64,000 bases of DNA, taken from NCBI RefSeq assembly GCF_008632955.1, contig NZ_CP043959.1, positions 1,178,001-1,242,000 of the forward strand, given 5' to 3'. Positions 28,414 through 37,143 of this stretch are shown here, in pieces. The notes under the pieces are model-generated. The model was given only the letters and a program-made list of their open reading frames with translations, made no database searches and was not told the DNA's origin. Each line of letters begins with the position of its first letter. The stretch's first letter is position 1. Origin of the DNA: Streptomyces tendae. GTDB taxonomy: Bacteria > Actinomycetota > Actinomycetes > Streptomycetales > Streptomycetaceae. The position numbers were made by a program, and so were the translations under genes.

Positions 28414-28823
28414 GCCGGCCCGGGTCCCGCGCCGCGCTGTTTGTAGAGGCTGATCGACACGGTCTTGTCCTCGTCGACGGCGGAGGAGACCTTCCCCGCG
28501 AGCGCGGACAGCACGGTCCAGGCGAAGGTGTCCCGGGACGGGGCGTGGCCGTCCGTGGTGGGCGCCGAGACGGTGACCTCGAGCGAGTCGTCGACGAGCC
28601 GGAAGACGCAACTGAGCACCGAGCCCGGCACGGCCTGCTGGAGCAGGATCGCGCAGGCCTCGTCGACCGCGATGCGCAGGTCCTCGATCTCGTCGAGGGT
28701 GAAGTCCAAACGGGCCGCGAGACCGGCCGTGGCCGTACGCAGCACCGACAGGTAGGCCCCCGCGGCCGGCAGCCGGACTTCCACGAAGTCCTGGGTCGCG
28801 GGCTCGCCTGCGATCTGGGACAC
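28410..28823 (-). CDS. prsH: Anti-sigma-H factor (RsbW/SpoIIAB-like)
   Basis: A 137-residue GHKL-fold serine kinase/anti-sigma protein. The N-box region reads IEDLRIAVDEACAILLQQ, followed by a strand-rich second half (VFRLVDDSLEVTVSAP). Its Gly-rich ATP-lid is short, as in several Streptomyces anti-sigma factors. It should bind SigH and be countered by anti-anti-sigma proteins encoded elsewhere. GTG 28823 is chosen because GGAGG lies 5 bases upstream; an in-frame TTG at 28835 would include that SD in the coding sequence. Its stop overlaps the long SigH start, giving translational coupling. Confidence 0.88.
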   Translation of the reverse strand: MSQIAGEPATQDFVEVRLPAAGAYLSVLRTATAGLAARLDFTLDEIEDLRIAVDEACAILLQQAVPGSVLSCVFRLVDDSLEVTVSAPTTDGHAPSRDTFAWTVLSALAGKVSSAVDEDKTVSISLYKQRGAGPGPA

Positions 28824-29081
28824 CCTCACCTCCAAGGTGGTACAAGCGTTTCAGGGCCTGGTTTCGCCCCCGGGCAACGCGCTACGTGGTTCAGCGGTGA
28901 CGCTATCGCGCTCCCGGCAGTCCTGTCGCCGGGACCCCGACCCCGATGCTGTCACTCATAGTAAAACTGTGAACACGCTCCGTGGCTAGGGGTCTGCGGC
29001 GGCCAAATGGGAAGTGCGCGCGCCGCATTGACGTACCCAGGCGTAGGACCGTCGAACCGTCCGGCGCCGGGGCCCGCCGCG

Positions 29082-29342
29082 TCACACCAGTACGTGGTCG
29101 ACGAAGCACCAGCGCCACTCCTCGCCGGGTTCGTGGGTCCGCATCACGGGGTGGCCGGTCTCCTTGTGGTGCTGCGTCGCGTGCCGGTTCGGCGACGAGT
29201 CGCAGCAACCGACGTGGCCACAGGTGAGGCAGAGACGCAGCTGCACCGGGTTTGTGCCGTCCCGCAGGCATTCCGGACACGTCGTGCCGAGCGGGGCCGG
29301 CTCCGGGTGCGGCAGCGCGTCGAGGTGCGTGCACTGTTTCAT
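29082..29342 (-). CDS. UBP-type zinc-finger protein
   Basis: An 86-residue protein that is almost entirely a UBP zinc finger (the ubiquitin-C-terminal-binding ZnF of deubiquitinases). Conserved ligands appear in CTHLDAL, TCPECLRDG, RLCLTCGHVGCCDSSPNRHA and HHKETGHPVM. Bacteria lack ubiquitin, so this family's role in actinomycetes is unknown; it may bind C-terminal peptide tails, perhaps of Pup-like or other proteins, which is speculation. The ATG at 29342 begins the domain directly. It is divergent from the antiporter gene with 59 bases between starts. Confidence 0.85.
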   Translation of the reverse strand: MKQCTHLDALPHPEPAPLGTTCPECLRDGTNPVQLRLCLTCGHVGCCDSSPNRHATQHHKETGHPVMRTHEPGEEWRWCFVDHVLV

Positions 29343-29401
29343 GATTGCCAGATTACGACGGGCGCGCGGACGACCGCGCGGAAAACGAGGGTGGGCCCGA
29401 C

Positions 29402-30994
29402 ATGGACGTGATGCCCCTGCTGCTGCTCGTGGCGGGCAGCGCAGCGATCGCCGCCGCCGGCCGGCGGACACCGGTACCGCCGCCGCTGCTGCTGGTAGCG
29501 GCCGGCCTGGTGGTCAGCTACGTCCCCGGCGTGCCCGACTACGCGCTGGACCCGCACATCGTGCTGCCGCTGATCCTTCCGCCGCTCCTCTACACGGCGG
29601 CCGTCGAGAGCTCCTATCTCGACCTGCGGGCGCAGCTGCGGCCGGTGGCCCTGCTGTCCGTCGGGTACGTGCTGTTCGCGACCCTCGCCGTGGGCTGGTT
29701 CGTGCACCTGCTGGTCCCGGCGCTGCCGCTGACCGCGGCGCTGGTCTTCGGCGCCGTGGTGGCCCCGCCGGACGCCGTCGCGGCGACGGCGGTGGCGCGC
29801 AGGGTCGGTCTGCCCTCGCGGATCACCACGATCCTGCAGGGCGAGTCCCTGTTCAACGACGCCACCGCCATCACCGCGTTCCGGGTGGCCGTCGCCGCGT
29901 CCGTCGGCGAGGGCGTGAGCTGGGCCGGGGGAGTGGGCGAGTTCCTGCTGGCGGCGATCGGCGGTGCGGCGGTCGGCCTGGTGCTGATGGCGCCGCTGCA
30001 CTGGCTCCGCACCCACCTCAGGGAGACGCTGCTGCAGAACACCCTCTCGCTGCTGATCCCGTTCGTCGCGTACGCCGTCGCGGAGCAGGTGGAGGCCTCC
30101 GGTGTCATCGCCGTCGTCGTGGTCGCCCTGTACCTGGGGCACCGCGCGTGGGAGGTCGACTTCGCCACCCGGCTCCAGGAGGAGGCGGTGTGGAAGATGG
30201 TGGCGTTCGTCCTGGAGTCGGCCGTCTTCGCCCTGATCGGACTGCAGCTGCCGGTCGTCATGGGGGGGCTCGGCGAGCACGAGGGGATCGCCTCCGCCTG
30301 GTACGCCGTGGTCGTCTTCGTGGTGGTCGTCTTCGTGCGGTTCGTGTGGGTGTACCCGGCGGTCTGGCTGCCGTGGCTGCTCTCGGCACGGGTCCGGGCG
30401 CGGGAGCGGCGGCCCGGCTGGAAGGCCCCGTTCGTGATCTCGTGGGCCGGGATGCGCGGCGTGGTCTCGCTGGCCATCGCCTTCTCGATCCCGGTCACCG
30501 CCGAGGGTGAGGACTTCCCGCACCGCTACCTGCTGCTGTTCCTGACCTTCACCACCGTCATCGGCACCCTCGTCGTGCAGGGGCTGACCCTGCCCCCGCT
30601 GATCCGGCTGCTGAAGCTCCCGGGACGTGATCAGCAGGCCGAGACCCTGGCCGAGGCCAACGCGCAGGCGCAGGCGTCCCGGGTGGCCGAGGAACGCCTC
30701 GACGAGCTGCTCGCCGACGAGCGAAACGCCCTGCCGGAGCCGCTGGCCGACCGGCTGCGCATCGTATTGGAGCGCCGCCGCAACGCCGTCTGGGAGCGGC
30801 TCGGGCAGGTCAACCCCGTCACGGGCGAGTCGGTGGACGACACCTACCGGCGGCTGTCCCGGGAGATGATCAGCGCCGAGCGGGACATGTTCGTCAAACT
30901 GCGCGACGGGCGCTACATCGAGGACGAGATGCTGCGGACGCTGCTGCGCCGGCTGGATCTGGAGGAGGCCGCGGCCTTCCGGGAGACGGAGTAG
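29402..30994 (+). CDS. Na+/H+ antiporter, CPA1 family
   Basis: A 530-residue membrane antiporter with about 12 hydrophobic segments in residues 1-405. Signature regions include FGAVVAPPDAVAATAVARRVG (the ion-binding PPDA motif), GESLFNDATAITAF (the ND motif) and WAGMRGVVSLAIAFSIP. The roughly 120-residue C-terminal cytoplasmic tail is charged and helical, as in NhaP/NhaS-type regulatory tails. It exports Na+ in exchange for protons. The ATG at 29402 is chosen because it starts directly with a hydrophobic helix (MDVMPLLLLVAGSAAI); upstream in-frame codons encode a polar non-conserved leader. Confidence 0.9.
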   Translation: MDVMPLLLLVAGSAAIAAAGRRTPVPPPLLLVAAGLVVSYVPGVPDYALDPHIVLPLILPPLLYTAAVESSYLDLRAQLRPVALLSVGYVLFATLAVGWFVHLLVPALPLTAALVFGAVVAPPDAVAATAVARRVGLPSRITTILQGESLFNDATAITAFRVAVAASVGEGVSWAGGVGEFLLAAIGGAAVGLVLMAPLHWLRTHLRETLLQNTLSLLIPFVAYAVAEQVEASGVIAVVVVALYLGHRAWEVDFATRLQEEAVWKMVAFVLESAVFALIGLQLPVVMGGLGEHEGIASAWYAVVVFVVVVFVRFVWVYPAVWLPWLLSARVRARERRPGWKAPFVISWAGMRGVVSLAIAFSIPVTAEGEDFPHRYLLLFLTFTTVIGTLVVQGLTLPPLIRLLKLPGRDQQAETLAEANAQAQASRVAEERLDELLADERNALPEPLADRLRIVLERRRNAVWERLGQVNPVTGESVDDTYRRLSREMISAERDMFVKLRDGRYIEDEMLRTLLRRLDLEEAAAFRETE

Positions 30995-31000
30995 GGCCGC

Positions 31001-31046
31001 TGTCCGTCCCGGGGGACGGACCAGGCCGCCCCCGGGACCCGGGGGC
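31001..31046. terminator. Double hairpin between convergent antiporter and PLP-enzyme genes
   Basis: Two palindromes stand in tandem: GTCCGTCCC/GGGACGGAC (31002-31021) and GCCCCCGGG/CCCGGGGGC (31028-31046). Together they probably terminate both converging transcripts. Confidence 0.6.
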
Positions 31047-31102
31047 GGGCCGGTCCGGACGGGAGGACCGGGGGAAGACCGGGCTCACGGGGACGGCCGT
31101 GC

Positions 31103-32029
31103 TCAGGGGAATGGCCGGCCGGTGATCACCGCGGCGACCGCGCTCCCGCGCGGGAAGGCGCCCTCTTCCACGAGGGTGACAAGGGCATGAAGCAACTTGG
31201 CGACATAGATACGTTCCACGGGGACGCCGTGACGCTGTTCGAAGTCGGCGGCGAACACCTCCAGGGCGGCCGGGACGCGCGCGAAGCCGCCCGCGTGGAA
31301 GCGCTCGTCCAGGCTCCAGTCGCCGCGCGGGCCCCCGAACGCCTCGGTCTGCAGCGCCCGTATCTCCCCGGTGAGGAAGCCGCCCCGGAGCACCGGTATG
31401 CCCAGCGAGCGCCCGGCCCCGGCGAACCCGGCGGCCAGTCCCGCGAGCGTGCCGCCGGTGCCGCAGGCCACCGCGGCCACGTCCGCCTCTCCCGCCAGCT
31501 CCCGGCCGAGGTCCTGGCACCCGCGGACGGCCGCGGCGTTGCTGCCGCCCTCGGGCACCACGTACGCGTCCCCGGCTTCCGCCGCGCGCAGGACTTCCCC
31601 GAGGGTGTCCGGGTCGGTCCTGCGGCGGTACACCGACCGCGGGACGAAGTGCAGCCTCATGCCGTCGGCCGCGCACCGGGCCAGCGACGGATTGAGCGGC
31701 CGGCCGGCGAGTTCCTCGCCGCGCACCACTCCGACCGTGCGCAGGCCGAGCAGCCGGCCGGCGGCGGCCGTGGCCCGCAGGTGGTTGGAGTACGCGCCGC
31801 CGAACGTGAGCACCGTGCGCCCGTCCGCCGCCGCGAGGTTCGGCGCGAGCTTGCGCCACTTGTTGCCGACCAGCTCGGGATGGATGAGATCGTCCCGCTT
31901 CAGCAGCAGCCGGATCCCGTGTCGCTCGAACCGCCCGTCGACGACCTCCCGCAACGGCGAGGGCAGCCGCGGGCGCAGGCCGGTCAGGGCGTCGGGGCCG
32001 GAGGCGTCGGAGCTGGTCACGGGGGCCAT
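31103..32029 (-). CDS. PLP-dependent enzyme of the D-cysteine desulfhydrase/ACC deaminase family
   Basis: A 308-residue fold-type II PLP enzyme. LKRDDLIHPELVGNKWRKL contains the PLP-lysine in the NKWRK context, and FGGAYSNHLRATAAA is the substrate/cofactor loop typical of ACC deaminase and D-cysteine desulfhydrase. The phosphate-binding loop is CGTGGTLAGL. Likely reactions are alpha,beta-elimination of D-cysteine or a related amino acid, or ACC deamination; the sequence read does not separate these. Length is normal for the family (about 300-340). It follows the amidase on the same strand with a 164-base gap, with no functional link evident. Confidence 0.85.
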   Translation of the reverse strand: MAPVTSSDASGPDALTGLRPRLPSPLREVVDGRFERHGIRLLLKRDDLIHPELVGNKWRKLAPNLAAADGRTVLTFGGAYSNHLRATAAAGRLLGLRTVGVVRGEELAGRPLNPSLARCAADGMRLHFVPRSVYRRRTDPDTLGEVLRAAEAGDAYVVPEGGSNAAAVRGCQDLGRELAGEADVAAVACGTGGTLAGLAAGFAGAGRSLGIPVLRGGFLTGEIRALQTEAFGGPRGDWSLDERFHAGGFARVPAALEVFAADFEQRHGVPVERIYVAKLLHALVTLVEEGAFPRGSAVAAVITGRPFP

Positions 32030-32193
32030 TGTCGCCCGGAGCGGGGCACGGCCGCTGCCGGACGGCCCGTAGGCGGACGGCTCCCGTCGGCCGGTGGCCG
32101 CCGCGGCGCGGGGCGTCGCCGGTGTTCCGCGCGTGGGGGGTGTCCGGAGGGGCGGAACACCGGCGGCGGGGTCCGCGTCGCCGGGCGGACGTG

Positions 32194-32787
32194 TCACTTC
32201 AGGCGGTCGCGGATCCGGTTGCGCATCGCGTTCATCGTGAAACCGCGCGGGTCCACCTTGCCCGGCTGCCACTCGAGGTGGCCGATGACCGATCTCTCGT
32301 TCCAGCCGTGGTGGCGGCAGACCGCGGCCGCGGCCCGCTCGATGGCCTCCAGCTGAGCCGCCGGCCACGGGTCCTTGCCGTCGCCGAGGTTCTCGCACTC
32401 GAAGCCGTAGAAGTGCCGGTTGCCGTCCGTGTTGGCCTCGTTGTCGGACGGGAACGTCTTCTTCTCGGCGATCACCGCCCGCAGCACGTCGTCGTCGCCC
32501 AGCCCCGCGTGGTTGGCCCTGCCGTAGCCGACGAGGTGGACCCGGCCGTCCTTGGTGATGACGCCGTGGCACAGCGGTCCGGGCAGGCCGGAATAGCCCT
32601 TGCGGCAGATGTCCACCGTCGCGGCGCTGCCCTTGGTCACGGTGTGATGGATCATCACGCCGTGCACCGGGCCCCACGGGCCCTTGTGGTTGCGGTTGTG
32701 GTCACGCCAGTCGCCGACCTCGACGACCGTGAGGCCCTCCGCCTTGAGAGCGCGCAGGAACGCGCTCGCGGACATGGGTGGGGCCAT
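32194..32787 (-). CDS. N-acetylmuramoyl-L-alanine amidase (type 2, PGRP-like)
   Basis: A 197-residue single-domain amidase that should cleave the MurNAc-L-Ala bond of peptidoglycan. Zinc ligands are visible as the first His of MIHHTVTKG and in VIGHLEWQPGKVDPRG, and the pattern YGRANHAGLGD is typical of phage- and Streptomyces-type amidase_2 enzymes. The N-terminus (MSASAFLRALKAEGLTVVEV) is not a signal peptide, so the protein would be cytoplasmic unless exported another way, like a phage endolysin. An excellent SD (GAAGGAGGG) precedes ATG 32787. No cell-wall-binding domain is attached. It is divergent from the encapsulin gene across 289 bases. Confidence 0.88.
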   Translation of the reverse strand: MAPPMSASAFLRALKAEGLTVVEVGDWRDHNRNHKGPWGPVHGVMIHHTVTKGSAATVDICRKGYSGLPGPLCHGVITKDGRVHLVGYGRANHAGLGDDDVLRAVIAEKKTFPSDNEANTDGNRHFYGFECENLGDGKDPWPAAQLEAIERAAAAVCRHHGWNERSVIGHLEWQPGKVDPRGFTMNAMRNRIRDRLK

Positions 32788-33076
32788 GACCGCCCTCCTT
32801 CGTGCCGGCGACGGCCGCCGAGCGCGGCCGTCCGATACAGGGCCTATAGCCGAAAGTCGGGAGTTCAAGTACTCGTTCGGCTGCTGTGCGAGTCGATCCG
32901 GACAATTTCCCTCCGTTCGACCGCCGTTGGACGGTGCCTGAGTGTGCCCACCCCTCTCAAGATCCAACCCCGCTCGTTCGTGTAATGGCGCGGGCACGTT
33001 GGGTGAGGAACCCTTGATCACGCAGTGCGACGCCCGGCGCGGCCGGGCGGAGATCTATTGGGGAGGGCAATTTCCT

Positions 33077-34480
33077 ATGTCGGTAGGCGAAGAGGTCCGC
33101 GCGGAGCAGGACAGGCAGCAGCAGAGCCTCGGTACGGCAGCGGCGCGGAACCTGGCCACCACGACCAAGTCCGTGCCACAGATGCAGGAGATCAGCTCCC
33201 GCTGGCTGCTGCGGATGCTGCCCTGGGTCGATGTGCAGGGCGGCACGTACCGGGTCAACAGGCGGCTGACCTACGCCGTGGGCGACGGCCGGCTGACGTT
33301 CGTGAAGACGGGCGACCGGGTGGAGATCATCCCGGCGGAGCTGGGGGAGCTTCCGGTCCTGCGGTCCTACGAGGACGAGGAGGTGCTGTCCGAGCTGGCG
33401 TCCCGCTGCCGGCAGCGCGAGATCGAGGCCGGCCAGGTGATCGCCTCCTTCGGCAGCCCGGCCGACGAGGTGTACCTGCTGGCGCACGGCCGGGTGGAGC
33501 GCGTCGGCACCGGCCCCTACGGCGACGACGAGTCCCTCGGCGTCCTGGCCGACGGTGCCTACTTCGGTGAGCAGGCGCTCCAGGGCGAGGACGCCATCTG
33601 GGAGTACACGGCCCGCACCCTCACCGCCTGCACGGTCCTGGTGCTGCCGCGCGAGGCCGTGGAGCAGGTCGCCGAGCGGTCGGAGTCCCTGCGCGAGCAC
33701 CTGCGCCGGAGCCTCGTCCCGGACGAGCGCACCAACAAGTACGGCGAGAAGGAGATCGACCTCGCGGCCGGCCACAGCGGCGAGCCGGACATCCCGCACA
33801 CGTTCGTCGACTACGAGGCGCGGCCCCGCGAGTACGAACTGAGCGTCGCCCAGACCGTGCTGCGCATCCACACCCGCGTGGCCGACCTCTACAACCAGCC
33901 CATGAACCAGACGGAGCAGCAGATCCGGCTGACCGTCGAGGCCCTGAAGGAGCGCCAGGAGCACGAGCTCGTCAACAACCGCGACTTCGGCCTGCTGCAC
34001 AACTGCGAGTACGACCAGCGCATCCAGCCGCACGACGGGGTGCCGGGCCCCGACGACATGGACGAACTGCTCAGCAGGCGCCGGGGCACCAAGCTGCTGC
34101 TCGCCCACCCGCGCGCGATCGCCGCGTTCGGCCGCGAGCTCAACAAGCGGGGACTCGTCCCGGAGACGATCGACGTGGGCGGCAACCGCATCCCCACCTG
34201 GCGGGGCGTGCCGATCTACCCGTGCAACAAGATCCCGGTGACCGAGGCCCGTACGACCTCCATCATCGCGCTGCGTACCGGGGAGGAGGACCAGGGCGTC
34301 ATCGGTCTGCGGGCGGCCGGCATCCCCGACGAGATCGAGCCGAGTCTGTCCGTGCGGTTCATGGGCATCAACGAACAGGCCATCATCAAGTACCTGGTCA
34401 CGGCCTACTACTCGGCGGCCGTCCTGGTGCCGGACGCGCTCGGCGTCCTGGAGAACGTCGAGATCGGCCGGTGGCGGTGA
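33077..34480 (+). CDS. eshB: Family 2B encapsulin shell protein with cyclic-nucleotide-binding-like domain (EshA/EshB type)
   Basis: This 467-residue protein is the shell protomer of a nanocompartment. The N-terminal arm (about 1-60, with [26 protein letters not shown]) is followed by encapsulin-fold segments and a cyclic-nucleotide-binding-like insertion (about 95-215, with [20 protein letters not shown] and the phosphate-cassette-like FGEQAL at 163-168). The HK97-like remainder follows ([21 protein letters not shown] to [16 protein letters not shown]). Such proteins were first described as EshA/EshB in Streptomyces. SD GGGGAGGG precedes ATG 33077. The polyprenyl synthase next door has the long disordered N-terminus of encapsulin cargo, so the pair probably forms a loaded compartment. 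Confidence 0.88.
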   Translation: MSVGEEVRAEQDRQQQSLGTAAARNLATTTKSVPQMQEISSRWLLRMLPWVDVQGGTYRVNRRLTYAVGDGRLTFVKTGDRVEIIPAELGELPVLRSYEDEEVLSELASRCRQREIEAGQVIASFGSPADEVYLLAHGRVERVGTGPYGDDESLGVLADGAYFGEQALQGEDAIWEYTARTLTACTVLVLPREAVEQVAERSESLREHLRRSLVPDERTNKYGEKEIDLAAGHSGEPDIPHTFVDYEARPREYELSVAQTVLRIHTRVADLYNQPMNQTEQQIRLTVEALKERQEHELVNNRDFGLLHNCEYDQRIQPHDGVPGPDDMDELLSRRRGTKLLLAHPRAIAAFGRELNKRGLVPETIDVGGNRIPTWRGVPIYPCNKIPVTEARTTSIIALRTGEEDQGVIGLRAAGIPDEIEPSLSVRFMGINEQAIIKYLVTAYYSAAVLVPDALGVLENVEIGRWR

Positions 34481-34613
34481 CCGACCGCCGGCTCCCGTCG
34501 CCCGCGCCGTGTCCCCGCCCGTCCGGGCGGGTACATCACGGAGGAACGTGCTCGACAGGGGCGGAAGCGCCACCTCTCCGCTCCTCCACCGAGTCGCTCC
34601 CAGGGGGAAGCCG

Positions 34614-35735
34614 ATGACGGAGTCGATGATCCAGCCGAAGGCGGGCCGGCCGGAGCAGCGCACGGCCCGCACCGCGCCGGAGAGCACCACCGCGCCGGAG
34701 CCCCACCCCGCGGACGGACACGAGGCGACGACCCTGCTGGAGCGGACGAGGGCCGCGGTCGATCCGGTGCTGCGGACCGCCCTCGGCTCACTGCCCGCCC
34801 CGATGCGCCGGGTCGCGCTCTACCACTTCGGCTGGCAGAACGGGGACGGCACACCGGCCGACGGAGGCGCGGGGAAGGCGATCAGGCCCGCCCTGGTGCT
34901 CGCCGCGGCCTCCGCGCTGGGCGGCCCCGCCGCCCGGACGGCGGCCCTGCGGGCGGCGGCCGCGGTGGAACTGGTCCACAACTTCACGCTCGTCCACGAC
35001 GACGTGATGGACCGGGACACCACCCGCCGCCACCGCCCCACGGTGTGGACGGTCTTCGGGGACGCCGACGCGATCCTCGTGGGGGACGCCCTCCAGGCGC
35101 TCGCCCTGCGGCTGCTCGCCGAGGACCCCCATCCGGCGGCCCCGGCCGCGGCGGCCCGGCTCGCCCAGTGCGTGGTCGAACTGTGCGCGGGACAGCACGT
35201 GGACACCGCCATGGAGCGGCGTGCCCCCGACGAGGTCACCCTCGCCGAGACGCTCGCCATGGCCGAGGCGAAGACCGGGGCCCTGCTCGGCTGCGCCTGC
35301 GCCGTCGGCGCGCTGTACGCGGACGCGGGCGAGGCGGAGGTCGCGGCGATGGACGCGTTCGGCCGGGAGGCGGGACTGGCGTTCCAGCTGATCGACGACG
35401 TGATCGGCATATGGGGCGACCCGCGCCGCACCGGCAAGCCGGCCGGGGCGGACCTCGCCGCCCGCAAGAAGTCGCTGCCGGTCGTCGCCGCCCTCACCTC
35501 CGGCACCCCGGAGGCCGCGGAGCTCGCCACCGCGTACGCCGCCCCGCACCGGGAGGAGGACGTCGAACACCTCACCCGGCTGGTGGAGTTGGCCGGCGGC
35601 CGGGACTGGGCGCAGACCCAGGCGGCCGACCGGATGGCCCGCGCGATGCAGGAGGTGGCCCGTGCGGTGCCGGACCCGGAGGCGGCGGGCGGGCTGCTGG
35701 CCCTGGCCGAGTTCGTGACCCGGCGCAGCACCTGA
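34614..35735 (+). CDS. Polyprenyl diphosphate synthase, predicted encapsulin cargo
   Basis: A 373-residue trans-isoprenyl diphosphate synthase. The first aspartate-rich motif DDVMD is at 129-133 and the second region DDVIG at 261-265, with ARKKSLPVV after it; the second motif lacks its last Asp, as seen in some actinobacterial prenyl synthases. It should condense IPP with allylic diphosphates to a C15-C20 or longer chain; length is not predictable by eye. The first 60 residues are Pro/Thr/Ala/Glu-rich and probably disordered (TARTAPESTTAPEPHPADG), which is the reported cargo-loading region of family 2B systems. The ATG follows CAGGGGGAAG and lies 134 bases after the encapsulin stop. Confidence 0.88.
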   Translation: MTESMIQPKAGRPEQRTARTAPESTTAPEPHPADGHEATTLLERTRAAVDPVLRTALGSLPAPMRRVALYHFGWQNGDGTPADGGAGKAIRPALVLAAASALGGPAARTAALRAAAAVELVHNFTLVHDDVMDRDTTRRHRPTVWTVFGDADAILVGDALQALALRLLAEDPHPAAPAAAARLAQCVVELCAGQHVDTAMERRAPDEVTLAETLAMAEAKTGALLGCACAVGALYADAGEAEVAAMDAFGREAGLAFQLIDDVIGIWGDPRRTGKPAGADLAARKKSLPVVAALTSGTPEAAELATAYAAPHREEDVEHLTRLVELAGGRDWAQTQAADRMARAMQEVARAVPDPEAAGGLLALAEFVTRRST

Positions 35736-35930
35736 CGGGGCGGCCCCGGCCGTCCCCCCGACCCCGGTACCACGCACCGCCGGGCGGCCCTGACCCGCAC
35801 GGCGGCGTGGTCCCGGTCCGGCGGGTCCCGCACTTCCCCACGGTGTGCGGGGCCCGCCTCCCTCCCTCCGTCCGCCCTGGATAGGCTCAACACCCGTACG
35901 GGCAACGATGGTTGAGACGAAGGGACGGAC

Positions 35931-36554
35931 ATGGGCGTGGCGATCCGGACGGCCGGCGGCGACGACCGGGAGCGGGTGGTCCGGCTGCTGGACGAGGCGT
36001 TCCAGGACGACCCGGTCAGCAGCTGGGTGTTCCCCGGCGAGGAGTACCGCCGTACGACGCACCACCGGCTGATGGCCGCCTTCACCGACGCCACGCTCGC
36101 CGAGGGGCGCGTCGACCTCGCGGAGGACGGCTCGGCGTGCGCCCTGTGGATGTCCGTACCGGCGGACGACCCCGGCCACGGTGACGAGGGGAACGGCAGC
36201 GACGAGTTCGCGGAACTGCGCCGGGCCGTCGACCCGGACAACGAGCGGGTGGAGCTGATCGGCCGGCTCACCGCGGGCATCCACCCTCAGGGGCGGGCCC
36301 ACGAGTATCTGTGGATGATCGGCGTGGCCCCCGGCCGGCAGGGCGAGGGACTGGGCACCGCGCTGATCGGCACCGTCCTCGACCGCTGCGACCGCGAGGG
36401 GCGCCCTGCGTACCTGGAGGCGAGCAGCGAGCGCAGCGCGCGGCTCTACCGGCGCCTCGGCTTCGAACCGGTCGGCGAGCCCCTGAGGCTCCCGGACGGA
36501 CCGCTCATGTACCCGCTGTGGCGCGAGCCCCGGACCTCCGGCCCGCGAGACTGA
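35931..36554 (+). CDS. GNAT-family acetyltransferase next to the encapsulin cluster
   Basis: A 207-residue acetyltransferase. The acetyl-CoA loop is WMIGVAPGRQGEGLGTALI, and the C-terminal part has YLEASSERSARLYRRLGFEPV. An acidic insertion (DDPGHGDEGNGSDEFAEL) occurs near residues 80-100. The substrate is not known. It is the third plus-strand gene of the encapsulin/prenyl-synthase block, 195 bases beyond the synthase, and ends at a clear hairpin. It could belong to the same functional cluster, but the gap allows independent transcription; this is inference. Confidence 0.82.
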   Translation: MGVAIRTAGGDDRERVVRLLDEAFQDDPVSSWVFPGEEYRRTTHHRLMAAFTDATLAEGRVDLAEDGSACALWMSVPADDPGHGDEGNGSDEFAELRRAVDPDNERVELIGRLTAGIHPQGRAHEYLWMIGVAPGRQGEGLGTALIGTVLDRCDREGRPAYLEASSERSARLYRRLGFEPVGEPLRLPDGPLMYPLWREPRTSGPRD

Positions 36555-36591
36555 CAGCCCGGCCGGCGTCCCTCCCGTACGCCGAGTCCGT

Positions 36592-36621
36592 GCCGTACAG
36601 GGACGTTCGGCCCTGTACGGC
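36592..36621. terminator. Hairpin terminator between convergent GNAT and VOC genes
   Basis: GCCGTACAGGG (36592-36602) and CCCTGTACGGC (36611-36621) form an 11-bp stem with an 8-base loop. Confidence 0.75.
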
Positions 36622-36695
36622 GCCCCGCCCGTGGTGATCCTGTGCCTCGTCGCCGCAGTCACCGCAGTCACCGCCGTCGGGGGTGCGGCGGGCGT

Positions 36696-37133
36696 TCAGT
36701 CCGCGGGACGTTCCAGGAAGCGCACCATGTTCCCCGCCGGGTCGCGGAACGCGCAGTCCCGCACCCCGTACGGCTGGTCCACCGGCTCCTGCAGCACATC
36801 GGCCCCGGACGCCCGTACGCGCTCGAAGAGGGCGTCGCAGTCGGTGGTGGTGAAGTTGACCCCGCGCAGCATGCCCTTGGCCAGCAGTTCGGCCATCGCC
36901 TGTTTGTCGGCGGGGGAGGAGTCGGGGTTCGCGGCGGGCGGCTCCAGGACGATCTCCACGTCCGGCCGCTCCGGCGAGGCGACCGTCACCCAGCGCATCC
37001 CCTCGAACCCCACGTCGTTGCGTACCTCGAGCCCGAGGACGTCGCAGTAGAAGGCCAGCGCCTTGTCGTGGTCGTCGACCGCGACGAAGCACTGCGCGAG
37101 CCTCACGTCCGTTGCCCTGTCCATACCGTCCAT
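36696..37133 (-). CDS. Glyoxalase/bleomycin-resistance (VOC) family protein
   Basis: A protein of about 145 residues with the two beta-alpha-beta-beta-beta modules of the VOC fold. DVRLAQCFVAVDDHDKALAFY opens module one and GVNFTTTDCDALFERVRASG opens module two, ending with CAFRDPAGNMVRFLERP, where the final Glu is a usual metal ligand. The substrate is unknown. The start is ambiguous between ATG 37133 and ATG 37124. It follows the AraC gene by 10 bases, so the regulator and VOC protein form an operon, a very common pairing. Confidence 0.82.
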   Translation of the reverse strand: MDGMDRATDVRLAQCFVAVDDHDKALAFYCDVLGLEVRNDVGFEGMRWVTVASPERPDVEIVLEPPAANPDSSPADKQAMAELLAKGMLRGVNFTTTDCDALFERVRASGADVLQEPVDQPYGVRDCAFRDPAGNMVRFLERPAD

Positions 37134-37143
37134 GCCGTCCACG

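Noticed and set aside
28950..28990. Possible BldD-type inverted repeat upstream of prsH-sigH
   Set aside because: GTCAC and GTGAAC half-sites are present but poorly matched and spaced; not strong enough to call.
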